Made by a program: the position numbers and the translations under genes. DNA of 62,878 bases, from positions 1-62,878 of the forward strand of contig NZ_OBMO01000025.1 of the NCBI RefSeq assembly GCF_900217905.1, written 5' to 3'. Within the stretch, counting starts at the first letter, position 1. Each line of letters begins with the position of its first letter. The notes below the pieces were generated by a model. The model made no database searches. It was not told the origin of the DNA and worked only from the letters and a program-made list of their open reading frames with translations. Shown piece by piece: positions 26,027 through 35,317 of this stretch. The stretch is from Alloalcanivorax xenomutans. Lineage in GTDB: Bacteria > Pseudomonadota > Gammaproteobacteria > Pseudomonadales > Alcanivoracaceae.

Positions 26027-26936
26027 CCCGCCGGATGCCGGACAGGTTTTTGAAGCACAGTGCCTCGGCGGTCTCCATGAAGTCCTGAATAAAGGGCACC
26101 GTCTGATCCCCCTGGCGTACCGCGGCATACAGGGTGCGCCAGACCCCTTCCTCGCCCAGCCTCACGCTTTTCACCAAACCCAGATCGAGATACTCGGTCA
26201 GCGCCCAGTTCGGCAGCGCCGCCACGCCACGACCAGCGGCCACCAACTGCACCATCATCGGCGTCAACTCGGCGGTGCGCACCGAGCCCGGCGCCACCCC
26301 GGCCGGGTCAAGGAAAGCGGTGAACACGTCCAGCCGTTCACGCTCCACCGGATAGGTGATCAAGGTCTGCTCCGCCAACGCCCCGGGCTCAATAAAGCGC
26401 CGCGCCGCCCATTCACTGTCACGCGCCACCGCCAACACCAGCTCATAGCGGAACAGCGGCAGGTAGCACACCGCCGGGTCGTCCACCGGGTCCGAGGTCA
26501 CCACCATGTCCAGATCGCCCCGGGTCAGCGCGGTCAGCGGCTCGAAGCCGAAGGCGGCGGACAGATCCAGCTCCACTTCCGGCCAGTCCTCGCGGAACCG
26601 GTCCAGCGCCGGCATCAACCACTGGAAGCAGGAGTGGCATTCGATGGCGATGTGCAGACGGCCGCTGTCACCGGCGGAGAGCCGCTTCAATTCGGTCTCG
26701 GTTTTCTTCACCAGCGGCAGGATCTGCCGGGCCAGCGCCAGCAGGCGGCTGCCGGCGGTGGTGAACCGCACCGGCCGTGTGCGCCGCACGATCAGTTCCA
26801 ACCCGAGCCGGTGCTCCAGATCCTTCAACTGATGGGACAGGGCGGACTGAGTGACATGCAGCCGCTCCGCGGCTTCCACCAGGGAGCCGGCATCGTCGAT
26901 GGCCTGCAGGGTGCGCAGATGGCGCAGCTCCAACAT
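26010..26936 (-). CDS. metR: LysR-type regulator MetR
   Basis: The protein is 308 aa. The N-terminal winged helix ([20 protein letters not shown], then [11 protein letters not shown]) and the effector domain match MetR. It is divergent from metE, the classical MetR target, at a distance of 102 bp. MetR activates metE with homocysteine as coactivator. Confidence 0.94.
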   Translation of the reverse strand: MLELRHLRTLQAIDDAGSLVEAAERLHVTQSALSHQLKDLEHRLGLELIVRRTRPVRFTTAGSRLLALARQILPLVKKTETELKRLSAGDSGRLHIAIECHSCFQWLMPALDRFREDWPEVELDLSAAFGFEPLTALTRGDLDMVVTSDPVDDPAVCYLPLFRYELVLAVARDSEWAARRFIEPGALAEQTLITYPVERERLDVFTAFLDPAGVAPGSVRTAELTPMMVQLVAAGRGVAALPNWALTEYLDLGLVKSVRLGEEGVWRTLYAAVRQGDQTVPFIQDFMETAEALCFKNLSGIRRVNLSA

Positions 26937-26949
26937 GAGATACCCTCAT
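26935..26949. promoter_or_regulatory. Possible MetR site
   Basis: ATGAGATACCCTCAT is a perfect 5-bp inverted repeat with a 5-bp spacer, the spacing of the MetR consensus TGAA-N5-TTCA but with TGAG/CTCA arms. It overlaps the metR start codon, as expected for autoregulation. No exact TGAA-N5-TTCA copy is present in the intergenic region, so the assignment is tentative. Confidence 0.35.
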
Positions 26950-27038
26950 ATTAAAGATTAGATATTTGATTTTGTCTCAACAGACAGTCCCACCACAATA
27001 GCGCCATTGAAATCCGACCGCATTCGAAAGGACCGATC

Positions 27039-29327
27039 ATGACCACCTTGCACAACCTGGGCTTCCCGCGCATCGGCGCCCGCCGGGAATTGAAACAGGC
27101 ACAGGAGGCCTACTGGGCCGGCACCTTGCAGCAAAGCGAACTGGAACACGTTGGCCGCAGTCTGCGCGAACGGCACTGGGCCCTGCAGGCACAGGCCGGC
27201 ATCGATCTGCTGCCGGTGGGCGACTTTGCCTGGTACGACCAGATTCTGGAATTCTCCTGCCTGCTCGGCGTGGTGCCGGCGCGCTTCGGCCAGGACGCCG
27301 ATGCCGACGTGGATCTGGACACCCTGTTTCGCATGGCCCGTGGCCGCGCGCCCACCGGCACCCCGGCGGCCGCCTGCGAAATGACCAAGTGGTTCGACAC
27401 CAACTACCATTACATCGTGCCGGAACTGGCCGCCGATCAGAGCTTCCGCATCGCCCGCGAAAGTCTGTTCGAGCAGGTCGAGGAAGCCAAGGCCCTCGGC
27501 CACGATCCGAAACCGGTGATCCCCGGTCCGCTGACCTACCTCTACCTGAGCAAGGGCGAGGACTTCGACGGCGCCGACGACAGCGCCAAGCTGGCTCTGC
27601 TGGAGACTCTGATTCCAGTTTACCGCCGGATTCTGCAGCGGTTGGCGGATCAGGGCGTGCAATGGGTGCAGATCGACGAGCCGATCCTGGTGCTGGATCT
27701 CCCCGACGCCTGGCAGCGCGCCTACCTGCGGGTGTATGACCAATTGGCCGCCGCCAGCACCGCCCGGCTGCTGCTGGCCACGTATTTCGGCGCGCTGAAG
27801 AACAACCTGTTCACCGCCCTGGAACTGCCGGTGGCCGGCCTGCACCTGGACCGGGTGCGCGGCGATGACGATCTGGAACAAGTGATCAGCCGGCTCGGTG
27901 ACAAGGTGCTCTCCCTCGGCTACATCAACGGCCGTAATATCTGGCGCACCGACCTGGATGCCGCTCTGGCCACCCTGAAGCCGCTCAAGGAGGCACTTGG
28001 CGACCGTTTGTGGCTGGCGCCCTCCTGCTCCCTGCTGCACAGCCCGGTGGACCTGGACCAGGAAGACAAGCTCGATACCGAACTGAAAAGCTGGCTCAGC
28101 TTCGCCAAACAAAAGCTGGATGAACTGGCCCTGCTGGGCGGCGCGCTGGACGGCGATGCCGCCGCCGAGGCGGGCCTGCAAGCGCAACGCGAAGCACTGC
28201 GGGCACGCTCTGAATCCACCCGCATACATAACCCGGCGGTGGCCGAGCGGATCGGCGCCAGCGGCGACCTTTCCCGTGATCGTCTGAGCCCGTTCGCTGA
28301 ACGTATCGCCAAACAACAGGACGCGCTGAAACTGCCGGCGTTCCCCACCACCACCATCGGCTCTTTCCCGCAGACCCGGGAAATCCGCGAAGCGCGCCGG
28401 GACTGGAAAGCCGGCAAACTCGATGACGCCGCCTACACCGAACAGATGAAGCAGGAAATCGCCCGCTGCATCCGTTATCAGGAAGAAGTGGAACTGGATG
28501 TGCTGGTGCACGGCGAAGCCGAGCGCAATGACATGGTGGAGTATTTCGGTGAGCTGCTGGAGGGCTTCGCCTTCACCCGCTTCGGCTGGGTGCAGAGCTA
28601 CGGTTCCCGTTGCGTGAAACCGCCGATCATTTTCGGCGACGTGCGGCGCCCCAATCCGATGACGGTGGAATGGGCCCGCTACGCCCAATCCCTGACCGAT
28701 AAACCGGTGAAAGGCATGCTCACCGGCCCGGTGACGATTCTGCAATGGTCCTTCGTGCGCGACGATCAGCCGCGCTCGGAAACCTGCAAGCAGATCGCCC
28801 TGGCCCTGCGTGACGAAGTGCGGGATCTGGAAAACGCCGGCATCAAGGTGATCCAGATCGACGAGCCGGCCCTGCGCGAAGGCCTGCCGCTGCGCCAGGG
28901 GGAATGGCAAGCCTACCTGGACTGGGCGGTGGACTGCTTCCGCCTGGCCACCGTGGGAGTCGATGATGATACCCAGATCCACACTCACATGTGCTATTCC
29001 GAGTTCAACGACATCATCGAGGCGATCGCCGCCCTGGACGCGGACGTCATCACCATCGAGACCTCCCGTTCCAATATGGAGCTGCTGGATGCGTTCCGCG
29101 ACTTCCAGTACCCCAACGACATCGGTCCGGGGGTGTATGACATCCACTCCCCCAACGAGCCGGACGTGGCCTGGATGGTGGGTTTGATGGAAAAAGCCGC
29201 CGAGCGGCTGCCGAAGGAACGGCTGTGGGTCAATCCGGATTGCGGCCTGAAAACCCGCAAGTGGGAAGAGACCCAGGGCGCCCTGGCCAACATGGTGGCC
29301 GCCGCCAAACAACTGCGCACGGCGTAA
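27039..29327 (+). CDS. metE: Cobalamin-independent methionine synthase MetE
   Basis: MetE transfers the methyl group of 5-methyltetrahydropteroyl-triglutamate to homocysteine. The 762-residue length is standard, with an N-terminal and a C-terminal barrel. Visible motifs are [19 protein letters not shown] at the start, and in the C-terminal barrel [26 protein letters not shown], and the zinc ligands in HTHMCYSEF and [11 protein letters not shown]. The AAAGGA Shine-Dalgarno sits 8 bp before the ATG. It is controlled by the divergent metR. A long open frame on the opposite strand is a codon shadow. Confidence 0.98.
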   Translation: MTTLHNLGFPRIGARRELKQAQEAYWAGTLQQSELEHVGRSLRERHWALQAQAGIDLLPVGDFAWYDQILEFSCLLGVVPARFGQDADADVDLDTLFRMARGRAPTGTPAAACEMTKWFDTNYHYIVPELAADQSFRIARESLFEQVEEAKALGHDPKPVIPGPLTYLYLSKGEDFDGADDSAKLALLETLIPVYRRILQRLADQGVQWVQIDEPILVLDLPDAWQRAYLRVYDQLAAASTARLLLATYFGALKNNLFTALELPVAGLHLDRVRGDDDLEQVISRLGDKVLSLGYINGRNIWRTDLDAALATLKPLKEALGDRLWLAPSCSLLHSPVDLDQEDKLDTELKSWLSFAKQKLDELALLGGALDGDAAAEAGLQAQREALRARSESTRIHNPAVAERIGASGDLSRDRLSPFAERIAKQQDALKLPAFPTTTIGSFPQTREIREARRDWKAGKLDDAAYTEQMKQEIARCIRYQEEVELDVLVHGEAERNDMVEYFGELLEGFAFTRFGWVQSYGSRCVKPPIIFGDVRRPNPMTVEWARYAQSLTDKPVKGMLTGPVTILQWSFVRDDQPRSETCKQIALALRDEVRDLENAGIKVIQIDEPALREGLPLRQGEWQAYLDWAVDCFRLATVGVDDDTQIHTHMCYSEFNDIIEAIAALDADVITIETSRSNMELLDAFRDFQYPNDIGPGVYDIHSPNEPDVAWMVGLMEKAAERLPKERLWVNPDCGLKTRKWEETQGALANMVAAAKQLRTA

Positions 29328-29375
29328 AAAAGGTCCATGGCGGCTTAGCGGGAGCCGTCATCCTCCATCAGGGAC

Positions 29376-29447
29376 AGCGGAGCCGCGTTACGCCTTTGCG
29401 GGAACACCGTGAAGCAGAGTCCCGCAAAGGCGTAACGCGGCTCCGCT
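29376..29447. repeat. Perfect 28-bp palindrome (same arm as structured element copy 1)
   Basis: Arms 29376-29403 and 29420-29447 pair perfectly around a 16-nt loop. The arm AGCGGAGCCGCGTTACGCC, continuing TTTGCGGGA, is the outer arm of the element at 15939-16048 with one base changed on both sides (a compensated change). It lacks the 54-nt core. Confidence 0.85.
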
Positions 29448-29589
29448 TCGAGGTAACCGGCAAGCACAGGCGTTCTTTCAACCACTGTGAAACCTCTGAA
29501 AAACGTCATGCAGAGGTGAGAGTGCGATTTCTCCTGTCCTGAAAGGTTCGTCGTTGTCGGAGCCCCAAACGCGGCGGTTCACTTCCAAG

Positions 29590-29695
29590 CGGGTCTGTAC
29601 GAAGGCCTTCCGGGACCCTGTTTGACAGGGACGTCAAACCGGGAGCCTACATGGACGTATTCACGGCGTTCCCGGAAGGCCTTCGTACAGACCCG
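29590..29695. repeat. Structured intergenic element, copy 2 (conserved 54-nt core)
   Basis: Perfect 26-bp arms (29590-29615 and 29670-29695, starting CGGGTCTGTACG) enclose a 54-nt core 44/54 identical to the core at 15967-16020. The inner stem CCCTGTTTGAC/GTCAAACCGGG differs from copy 1 at three pairs, and all three changes keep pairing. The loop AGGGAC and the linker GAGCCTACA...GTATTCACGGCGT are unchanged. Confidence 0.8.
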
Positions 29696-29714
29696 TGCCC
29701 CCCCGATGAAGCCC

Positions 29715-30881
29715 TCACTCCACCTGCAACAACCGGTCCGGCCCCAACTCCACCGGCGCGGGATCGCCGGGTAGCCGCCACTGGCCGGCGTGCCTTTCCG
29801 CCGGCTTGTGATCCACCTCCGGCAGATTGGTCAGATCCCCCACCGCGTCCCGATACAGATCCGTGCGGTAGCATTGCGCGGCGAAAGTGCTTTTCTCTTC
29901 GATGCGGCCCTGCCGCCATCGCTGCATCTCGCCGAGCAGAAATTCCGCGTCCGAGCGCCAGGGAAAATTGGCCTGGTAGGCGGAGAAGACATGGAAGTGA
30001 TGACGCGGAAACGGCTGACCAGTGAGCCCGCCGGGCAAGCGCTGGGAAAACGGCGCGCCGATCACTTCCGCCGGCACGCCCAGCCAGGCCGGATGCGCCA
30101 GCCACTCAAGGCACTCTTGCAGACGCTCATCGGCATGGGTCGCCGCCCGATACAGGGCGCGCAGCAGAGCGCGGTGGGCATCCGGATGGGCCGCCGCCCA
30201 CTCACGGGTCACCGCCAGCACTTTTTCCGGCGCGTTCTCCCAGATCTGGTAGCCGGACAGAATGCAATGTCCGGCACCGGTGAGCGCCGCCAGACTGTTC
30301 CAGGGTTCACCCACGCAGAAGCCGTCGATATGACCCAATCGCAGGTGATCCACCATTTGCGAGGGCGGCAGCACCACCAGTTTGACGTCGTGGTCCGGGT
30401 CGAGTCCCGCCACCGCCAGCCAGTGACGCAATTGATAGGCGTGACAGGAAAACGGGAACACCACCGCCAGTACCAGCGGCGCGTCACCGGCGCTGGCCCG
30501 GGCCGCCACCAGCTTGTTCAGCGCCACCGCCATGTCCTGGGGCGAGGGCCCCGGCGCCAGCGCGCACAAACCGTGGTACAGCATCGGCGACACGGTCACG
30601 CCATTACCGTTGACGCCCATGGAAAAGGCGGTGGCCAGCGGCTTCTTGATGCAACCCAGGCCGAGCGATGTGCCCAACAGCATGGGCGCCAGCATCGGCG
30701 CCGCGTTCACCTGCCCCACCAGCAAGCGATCACGCAGGCTGGCCCAGCTCCATTCCGGCTGCAGTTCCACTTCCAGTCCCTCATCGGCGAAATAACCGGC
30801 TTGCTGGGCCACCACCAGCGGCAGGCTGTCGGTGAGTGGCATATAGCCAATGCGGACATGCTGAGTTTGCTTCATCGTCAC
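29715..30881 (-). CDS. nasS: Nitrate/nitrite sensor NasS
   Basis: The protein is 388 aa of the NrtA/CmpA substrate-binding fold (HVRIGYMPLTDSLPLVVAQQAGYFADEGL), without a signal peptide. The absence of a signal and the pairing with the ANTAR protein upstream (4-bp overlap, ATGA) identify it as the cytoplasmic sensor NasS rather than a transport protein. In known systems NasS holds NasT inactive until nitrate or nitrite binds. Confidence 0.9.
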   Translation of the reverse strand: MTMKQTQHVRIGYMPLTDSLPLVVAQQAGYFADEGLEVELQPEWSWASLRDRLLVGQVNAAPMLAPMLLGTSLGLGCIKKPLATAFSMGVNGNGVTVSPMLYHGLCALAPGPSPQDMAVALNKLVAARASAGDAPLVLAVVFPFSCHAYQLRHWLAVAGLDPDHDVKLVVLPPSQMVDHLRLGHIDGFCVGEPWNSLAALTGAGHCILSGYQIWENAPEKVLAVTREWAAAHPDAHRALLRALYRAATHADERLQECLEWLAHPAWLGVPAEVIGAPFSQRLPGGLTGQPFPRHHFHVFSAYQANFPWRSDAEFLLGEMQRWRQGRIEEKSTFAAQCYRTDLYRDAVGDLTNLPEVDHKPAERHAGQWRLPGDPAPVELGPDRLLQVE

Positions 30882-31483
30882 CCCTGGGCTTTCAACAGAT
30901 CGGCGTAATCCAACACCGAACGGGCCACTTGGATCAGTGGTTGCCCGGTGTTCATGGCCTGCCGCCGCAGCATGGTGTAGGCGTCCTGCTCATTCAGACG
31001 CCGCCGCTGCATCAACAAGCCCTTGGCACGCTCGATCAGCTTGCGCTCCTCCAGCGCCTCCCGGGTCCGCTCCAGTTCCTCTCGCAGCGCCTGGTACTCA
31101 CGGAAGCGGGCGGTGGCCACGCGCATTACACCGCGCACCCGGGACAAGTCGGTTTCGCCGGCCACATAGGCACTAACGCCTGCCCGCAAGGCGGCGACAA
31201 TCAGATCCTCGTCGTCCTGGCCACAGAACATGACGATGGGACGGGGCATGTCGCGCTGCACCAGCGCCATACTCTCCAGCGTATCGCGGTCCGGCGCGTT
31301 CATATCGACGATCACCATGTCCGGATTGCACGCCATCACTTTCTGTGACAAACCGGCGGCGCTGGTGAGGCGGCACAGAATGGCGTGCCCTTCATCTTCC
31401 AGGGCCCGCTCAAGCATCGCGGCCCGCGGCGGCTGATCATCCACCAGCATGATCTTCAATGGCATGGGCTTCTTAGCATCCAT
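30878..31483 (-). CDS. nasT: ANTAR-domain antiterminator NasT
   Basis: The protein is 201 aa. Residues 9 to about 125 are a response-regulator receiver domain (KIMLVDDQPPR, putative phosphoacceptor Asp60 in VIVDMNAPD). After a coiled stretch comes the C-terminal ANTAR domain (RAKGLLMQRRRLNEQDAYTM), which binds RNA. It probably binds the dual-hexaloop leader of nrtA at 34954-34993 and prevents termination there. The start at 31483 was chosen over an in-frame ATG far upstream because the sigma-54 promoter lies between them. Confidence 0.93.
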   Translation of the reverse strand: MDAKKPMPLKIMLVDDQPPRAAMLERALEDEGHAILCRLTSAAGLSQKVMACNPDMVIVDMNAPDRDTLESMALVQRDMPRPIVMFCGQDDEDLIVAALRAGVSAYVAGETDLSRVRGVMRVATARFREYQALREELERTREALEERKLIERAKGLLMQRRRLNEQDAYTMLRRQAMNTGQPLIQVARSVLDYADLLKAQG

Positions 31484-31507
31484 GTTGGTTGGCTTCCCCC
31501 CGGTTGT

Positions 31508-31608
31508 AGCAACCGCTGTGCCAAGCGGCCATGGCCCGGTTTTCATACCGCGCACGGACCGGGGCGCGGGAAACGCACCAATCAGGTGCAAACCCGCGCC
31601 CCGGTCCG
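31508..31608 (-). promoter_or_regulatory. Sigma-54 promoter and NtrC-type site upstream of nasT
   Basis: On the minus strand TGGCACAGCGGTTGCT (31523-31508) has GG and GC 10 bp apart, the -24/-12 form. About 85 bp upstream of the implied start is GCACC-TGATT-GGTGC (31589-31575), which matches the NtrC consensus exactly. That site sits inside a perfect 16-bp inverted repeat (31555-31570 with 31593-31608, CGGACCGGGGCGCGGG). The layout predicts nitrogen-limited activation of nasTS. Confidence 0.75.
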
Positions 31609-31625
31609 CACCGTCATGACGCCGA

Positions 31626-32459
31626 TTACGCCTGCCGCCGCCGCGGCGCCGGGTCCGGGCGGCTGGGCAAGGCGGCGACCTTGTTTTGCTTCTCATACAG
31701 AAACCGCAGCACCTTTTGCCGGCAGCGGTGGTAAACGGGATCGTCCGCCAACGCCAACCGGTCCCTGGGGCGCGGCAGCGTCACCGGCAGCACTTCGCCG
31801 ATGGTGGCGGACGGGCCGTTGCTCATCATCACGATACGATCGGACAACAGCACCGCCTCGTCCACATCGTGGGTGATCATGATCACGGTGGTGCCCAGTT
31901 GCGCGTGAATCGCCATCAGTGAATCCTGCAGGTGGGCGCGGGTAAGCGCGTCCAGCGCGCCGAAAGGCTCATCCATGAGCAGCACGCGCGGTTGCATGGC
32001 CAGCGCCCGGGCAATGCCCACCCGCTGCTTCATGCCGCCGGAGATCTCTTGAGGGGTCTTGTCCATGGCATGCGCCATGTGCACCAGCTCCAGGTTATAG
32101 GCCACCCAGTCCCGCATTTCCTTTTTGCTTTTCTGTTTTCGGAACACCTGGCGCACCGCCAGTTCCACGTTCTCAAAGGCGGTGAGCCAGGGCAGCAGCG
32201 AGTGATTCTGGAACACCACCGCCCGTTCCGGGCCAGGCTCGGTGACTTCCCGCCGCTCCAGAATCACGCCGCCATCGGTGGCGCGCAGCAAGCCGGCGAC
32301 AATGTTCAACACGGTGGATTTGCCGCAACCAGAGTGACCGATCAGCGACACGAATTCACCGGCGGCGATTTTCAGGTTCACCCCCTTCAAGGCTTCGAAA
32401 CGCCCGGTGGGTGTATCAAAGGTCATGCCTACGTTGGACAGTTCCAATAACGCTGTCAT
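31626..32459 (-). CDS. nrtD: Nitrate ABC transporter ATPase NrtD
   Basis: The protein is 277 aa. Walker A is GHSGCGKST (41-49), the signature ISGGMKQRV is in the middle, and Walker B is [12 protein letters not shown]. The sequence is of the NrtD/CmpD type that drives nitrate uptake with NrtB. The start at 32459 has GGGGGA upstream. It follows nrtB after 8 bp. No NrtC-type ATPase fused to a binding domain is present, so NrtD is probably a homodimer. Confidence 0.93.
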   Translation of the reverse strand: MTALLELSNVGMTFDTPTGRFEALKGVNLKIAAGEFVSLIGHSGCGKSTVLNIVAGLLRATDGGVILERREVTEPGPERAVVFQNHSLLPWLTAFENVELAVRQVFRKQKSKKEMRDWVAYNLELVHMAHAMDKTPQEISGGMKQRVGIARALAMQPRVLLMDEPFGALDALTRAHLQDSLMAIHAQLGTTVIMITHDVDEAVLLSDRIVMMSNGPSATIGEVLPVTLPRPRDRLALADDPVYHRCRQKVLRFLYEKQNKVAALPSRPDPAPRRRQA

Positions 32460-32467
32460 AAATCCCC

Positions 32468-33469
32468 CTAGCGCTGCGCGGCGCTCTTGTCCCATACCAG
32501 AAACCGTTGCAGCGCCAGCATCAACCGGTCCAGCAGAAAACCGATCAACCCGATCACCAGCACCGCCACCATGATGCGGCCCAGTGACTGGGAGCTGCCG
32601 TTCTGGAATTCATCCCAGACGAACTTTCCGAGGCCCGGATTCTGCGCCAGCATTTCCGCGGCGATCAGCACCATCCAGGCGATTCCCAGACTCAATCGCA
32701 GGCCGGTGAACATCATCGGCAGCGCCGAGGGCAACACAATGCGGCGCACATGCTCGAAAGCATTAAGACGCAACACCCGCGACACATTGGTCAGATCGCT
32801 GCTCACCGAGGTCACGCCCACCGCGGTGTTCAGCAAGGTGGGCCATAAACAACACAGCGTGACGGTGAACATGGAAGTGAGAAACGACTTGGCCAGCCAG
32901 GGATCACTGCTGGTGTACACGGCACTGACCACCATGGTCACCAGCGGCAGCCAGGCCAGCGGCGATACCGGTTTGAAAATCTGGATCAGCGGATTCACCG
33001 CCGCGTGCACGCCGGCGCTCAGGCCGACCACGATGCCCAGCGGTATGGCCAGCGCCGAGGCCAGCAGAAAGCCACTCATCACGGTAATCAGACTGGTTCC
33101 GACCTGATCGAAGAAGGTGGGCGCGCCGGTATAGTCCCGGCGCACCGGTTGCCAGTCCGGTTGCAGCGCCAGGCGCGTCTCGATGTATTTTTCCTGACGC
33201 TCATGGAAGGCCGCTTCCCGCTGCCGCCCTTCACGATGCTCCTGGTAGAGCGCCTGGGCTTGCTCCCATACGGTGGCGGGGCCGGGAAACTGCCCCAGCG
33301 ATGTTTGAATGTTCTGCGCCGCCCAATGCCATAACAGCAGGAACAGCGCTATACCCAGAAGCGGCCATACCAGTTGCCGCAACACGGCCTGTTGTTGTGC
33401 CGGCCCGGCCTTGCCGCGCATCAGATCAAGATAAGGCGCCAGCCAGCCCGGTAGCGTCATCGTCGCCAT
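32468..33469 (-). CDS. nrtB: Nitrate ABC transporter permease NrtB
   Basis: The protein is 333 aa with about six membrane helices and the binding-protein-dependent permease motif (EAA loop: NAFEHVRRIVLPSALPMMFTG). It has a long periplasmic segment between helices 1 and 2 (YQEHREGRQREAAFHERQEK). It follows nrtA after 16 bp, with a GAGGAGGAACC ribosome site. Confidence 0.94.
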   Translation of the reverse strand: MATMTLPGWLAPYLDLMRGKAGPAQQQAVLRQLVWPLLGIALFLLLWHWAAQNIQTSLGQFPGPATVWEQAQALYQEHREGRQREAAFHERQEKYIETRLALQPDWQPVRRDYTGAPTFFDQVGTSLITVMSGFLLASALAIPLGIVVGLSAGVHAAVNPLIQIFKPVSPLAWLPLVTMVVSAVYTSSDPWLAKSFLTSMFTVTLCCLWPTLLNTAVGVTSVSSDLTNVSRVLRLNAFEHVRRIVLPSALPMMFTGLRLSLGIAWMVLIAAEMLAQNPGLGKFVWDEFQNGSSQSLGRIMVAVLVIGLIGFLLDRLMLALQRFLVWDKSAAQR

Positions 33470-33485
33470 GGTTCCTCCTCGCCGC

Positions 33486-34850
33486 TCAAAGGCGGTCGCC
33501 GTCCTTCAAACCGATGGGAAATTGTTTCAGATAGGCGTTCGGGTACCGGCCGTCATAGGTGATGCCGTCGATGAACTCGCTTTGCGGCGGCTTGAAGCCG
33601 TCTTCGCTGTCGAAGTCGGGAAAATCGGAAGTGCTCATCTTGCCTTCATCGATCAGGGCCTTGGCGGCAGCGGCATAGACATCGGGCCGATACACTTCTT
33701 TCGCCGTTTGCAGATACCAACTGTCCGGTTTGCTTTCGCTGATTTGCCCCCAGCGGCGCATTTGCGTCAGATACCAGATGGCATCGGAGTAGTACGGATA
33801 GGTGGCGTTGTGGCGGAAGAACACATTGAAGTCCGGCACCGGTCTGATATCGCCCTTTTCATACTCGAAGGTGCCGGTCATGGAATTGGCGATCACTTCC
33901 TCGTCGGCGCCCACATAGTTGGGGCGGGCCAGGATTTTCACCGCCTCGGCGCGATTGGCGTTGTCATTCTCGTCCAGCCACTTGGCGGCGCGAATCAACG
34001 CCTTGACCACGCGGATATGGGTGTTGGGGTATTTATCCGCCCACGTCTTGCTGACCCCGAACACCTTTTCCGGATTGTTTTTCCAGATTTCGTAGTCGGT
34101 GATCACCGGTACGCCGATGCCCTTGAACACCGCCTGCTGATTCCAGGGTTCGCCGACGCAATAGCCGTGAATGGTGCCTGCCTCCAGAGTCGCCGGCATT
34201 TGCGGCGGCGGCGTTACCGACAGCAGCACATCGGCCCGTAACTGGCCACTGGTATCGCCTTTGTGCGGCGCATAGAAGCCCGGATTCAAGCCGCCCGCGG
34301 CGAGCCAGTAACGCAACTCGTAGTTGTGGGTGGAAACCGGAAACACCATGCCCATGCGAAACGTCTTGCCGTCCTTGCGATAGGCTTCCACCACCGGTTT
34401 CAGAGCGTCCGCCTTGATCGGATGCAGCGGCTTGCCGTCCTGCTCGGGAATGGACGTTTTCATCGCTTCCCAGACCTCGTTGGAGACGGTGATGCCGTTA
34501 CCGTTCAGATCCATGCTGAACGCGGTGATGATATGAGCCTGGGTGCCATAGCCAATAGTGGCGCCCAGCGGCTGCCCGGCCAGCATGTGGGCGCCGTCCA
34601 GTTGCCCGTCGATGACCCGGTCCAGCAGCACTTTCCAGTTGGCCTGGGCTTCCAGCGTCACGAACAGCCCTTCTTCCTCGAAGTAGCCTTTCTCGTAGGC
34701 CACCGCCAGTGGCGCCATGTCGGTCAATTTTATGAAGCCGAATTTCAGTTCCGCCTTCTCCGGCCAGCCCACGGTCTCGGCCAGGGCCGGCATCGCCACC
34801 AGCCCCATCAGCATCGCCAGCCGGCGGCACCACCGTTGAATTCCCATCAT
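33486..34850 (-). CDS. nrtA: Nitrate ABC transporter substrate-binding protein NrtA
   Basis: The protein is 454 aa with a signal peptide ([19 protein letters not shown]) and the NrtA/CmpA fold ([27 protein letters not shown], and [25 protein letters not shown]). It binds nitrate in the periplasm and feeds NrtB/D. It heads the nrtABD operon, whose leader carries a NasT-type antitermination target and a sigma-54 promoter. Confidence 0.95.
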   Translation of the reverse strand: MMGIQRWCRRLAMLMGLVAMPALAETVGWPEKAELKFGFIKLTDMAPLAVAYEKGYFEEEGLFVTLEAQANWKVLLDRVIDGQLDGAHMLAGQPLGATIGYGTQAHIITAFSMDLNGNGITVSNEVWEAMKTSIPEQDGKPLHPIKADALKPVVEAYRKDGKTFRMGMVFPVSTHNYELRYWLAAGGLNPGFYAPHKGDTSGQLRADVLLSVTPPPQMPATLEAGTIHGYCVGEPWNQQAVFKGIGVPVITDYEIWKNNPEKVFGVSKTWADKYPNTHIRVVKALIRAAKWLDENDNANRAEAVKILARPNYVGADEEVIANSMTGTFEYEKGDIRPVPDFNVFFRHNATYPYYSDAIWYLTQMRRWGQISESKPDSWYLQTAKEVYRPDVYAAAAKALIDEGKMSTSDFPDFDSEDGFKPPQSEFIDGITYDGRYPNAYLKQFPIGLKDGDRL

Positions 34851-34907
34851 GCGTCACACCCCTTCCGTACTTCGAATTGCCCGACCTTAAAAATGGACGG
34901 TGGCCAT

Positions 34908-34993
34908 AAAAAAAGCGCCCGAGAACGATCGGCGGATACCACCGAACGTTCTTGAGCGCCTTTGCTCGTGATCGCGCCACCGCCATTGGTGGC
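34908..34993 (-). promoter_or_regulatory. ANTAR (NasT) antitermination leader of nrtABD with attenuator terminator
   Basis: Transcribed right to left. Hairpin P1 is GCCACC-AATGGC-GGTGGC (34993-34976) and P2 is GAGC-AAAGGC-GCTC (34967-34954). Both have six-base loops with A at position 1 and G at position 4, as ANTAR targets require. P2 shares GGCGCTC with the 5' arm of a strong terminator (34960-34915, GGCGCTCAAGAACG paired with CGTTCTCGGGCGC) followed by seven U (34914-34908). NasT bound to P1-P2 would block terminator formation when nitrate is present. Confidence 0.88.
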
Positions 34994-35027
34994 ACTCTCA
35001 CTGGTTTGTCATTCCGGGCTAGACAGG

Positions 35028-35043
35028 AGCAAACCCTGTGCCA
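35028..35043 (-). promoter_or_regulatory. Sigma-54 promoter of nrtABD
   Basis: On the minus strand TGGCACAGGGTTTGCT has GG and GC exactly 10 bp apart. It is nearly identical to the promoter in front of nasT. It predicts a start near 35017 and a leader of about 167 nt that covers the ANTAR hairpins. Confidence 0.75.
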
Positions 35044-35128
35044 AAAGGGAAAAACCTTTCAGCTCAGCCAGTTAGCAGGGCAAGGGGGAAAAACCGGAGA
35101 ACACGGACGTAACCAAAACAGGGAAGAC

Positions 35129-35143
35129 GCACCAATTCGGCGC
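35129..35143. promoter_or_regulatory. NtrC-type binding site upstream of nrtA
   Basis: GCACC-AATTC-GGCGC differs by one base from the NtrC consensus GCACC-N5-GGTGC. It lies about 119 bp upstream of the predicted sigma-54 start, a normal enhancer distance. A weaker overlapping copy (GCGCC-GATTC-GGCGT) follows at 35141. Confidence 0.55.
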
Positions 35144-35233
35144 CGATTCGGCGTGCCGATTCAGGGCAGGATTCTCCGACAGGCTGGGCCCGAAGCCGAT
35201 TCGCGGGCTTTGGAGACATAAACTTGCACGGTA

Positions 35234-35303
35234 TTCGCTGCCAAGGCAGCTTCCCACAGCGGCTCCGTAATCCCCCTCTGTGGGAAGCTGCCTTGGCAGC
35301 GAA
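35234..35303. repeat. REP-like palindrome
   Basis: Perfect 26-bp arms (35234-35259 and 35278-35303, arm TTCGCTGCCAAGGCAGCTTC, then CCACAG) surround an 18-nt loop. It lies 14 bp beyond the stop of the membrane-protein gene at 35318. Confidence 0.85.
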
Positions 35304-35317
35304 GAGGCCTGCCGGTA

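Larger units (their letters stand above)
29328..29714. other. Gene-free stretch with two hairpin elements
   Basis: Between metE and nasS lie a perfect 28-bp palindrome (29376-29447) and the second copy of the covarying structured element (29590-29695). No open frame here looks real. Confidence 0.8.
34851..35317. other. Intergenic region with nrtA control signals and a REP hairpin
   Basis: No gene is visible. The left two thirds hold the nrtA leader, its sigma-54 promoter and an NtrC-type site. The right end holds the palindrome at 35234-35303, just after the 3' end of the next gene to the right. Confidence 0.75.

Noticed and set aside
26958-29312. A 784-residue open frame opposite metE
   Set aside because: It mirrors the metE codons in a high-GC gene and has Gln/His/Val-rich low-information composition. 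metE is certain.
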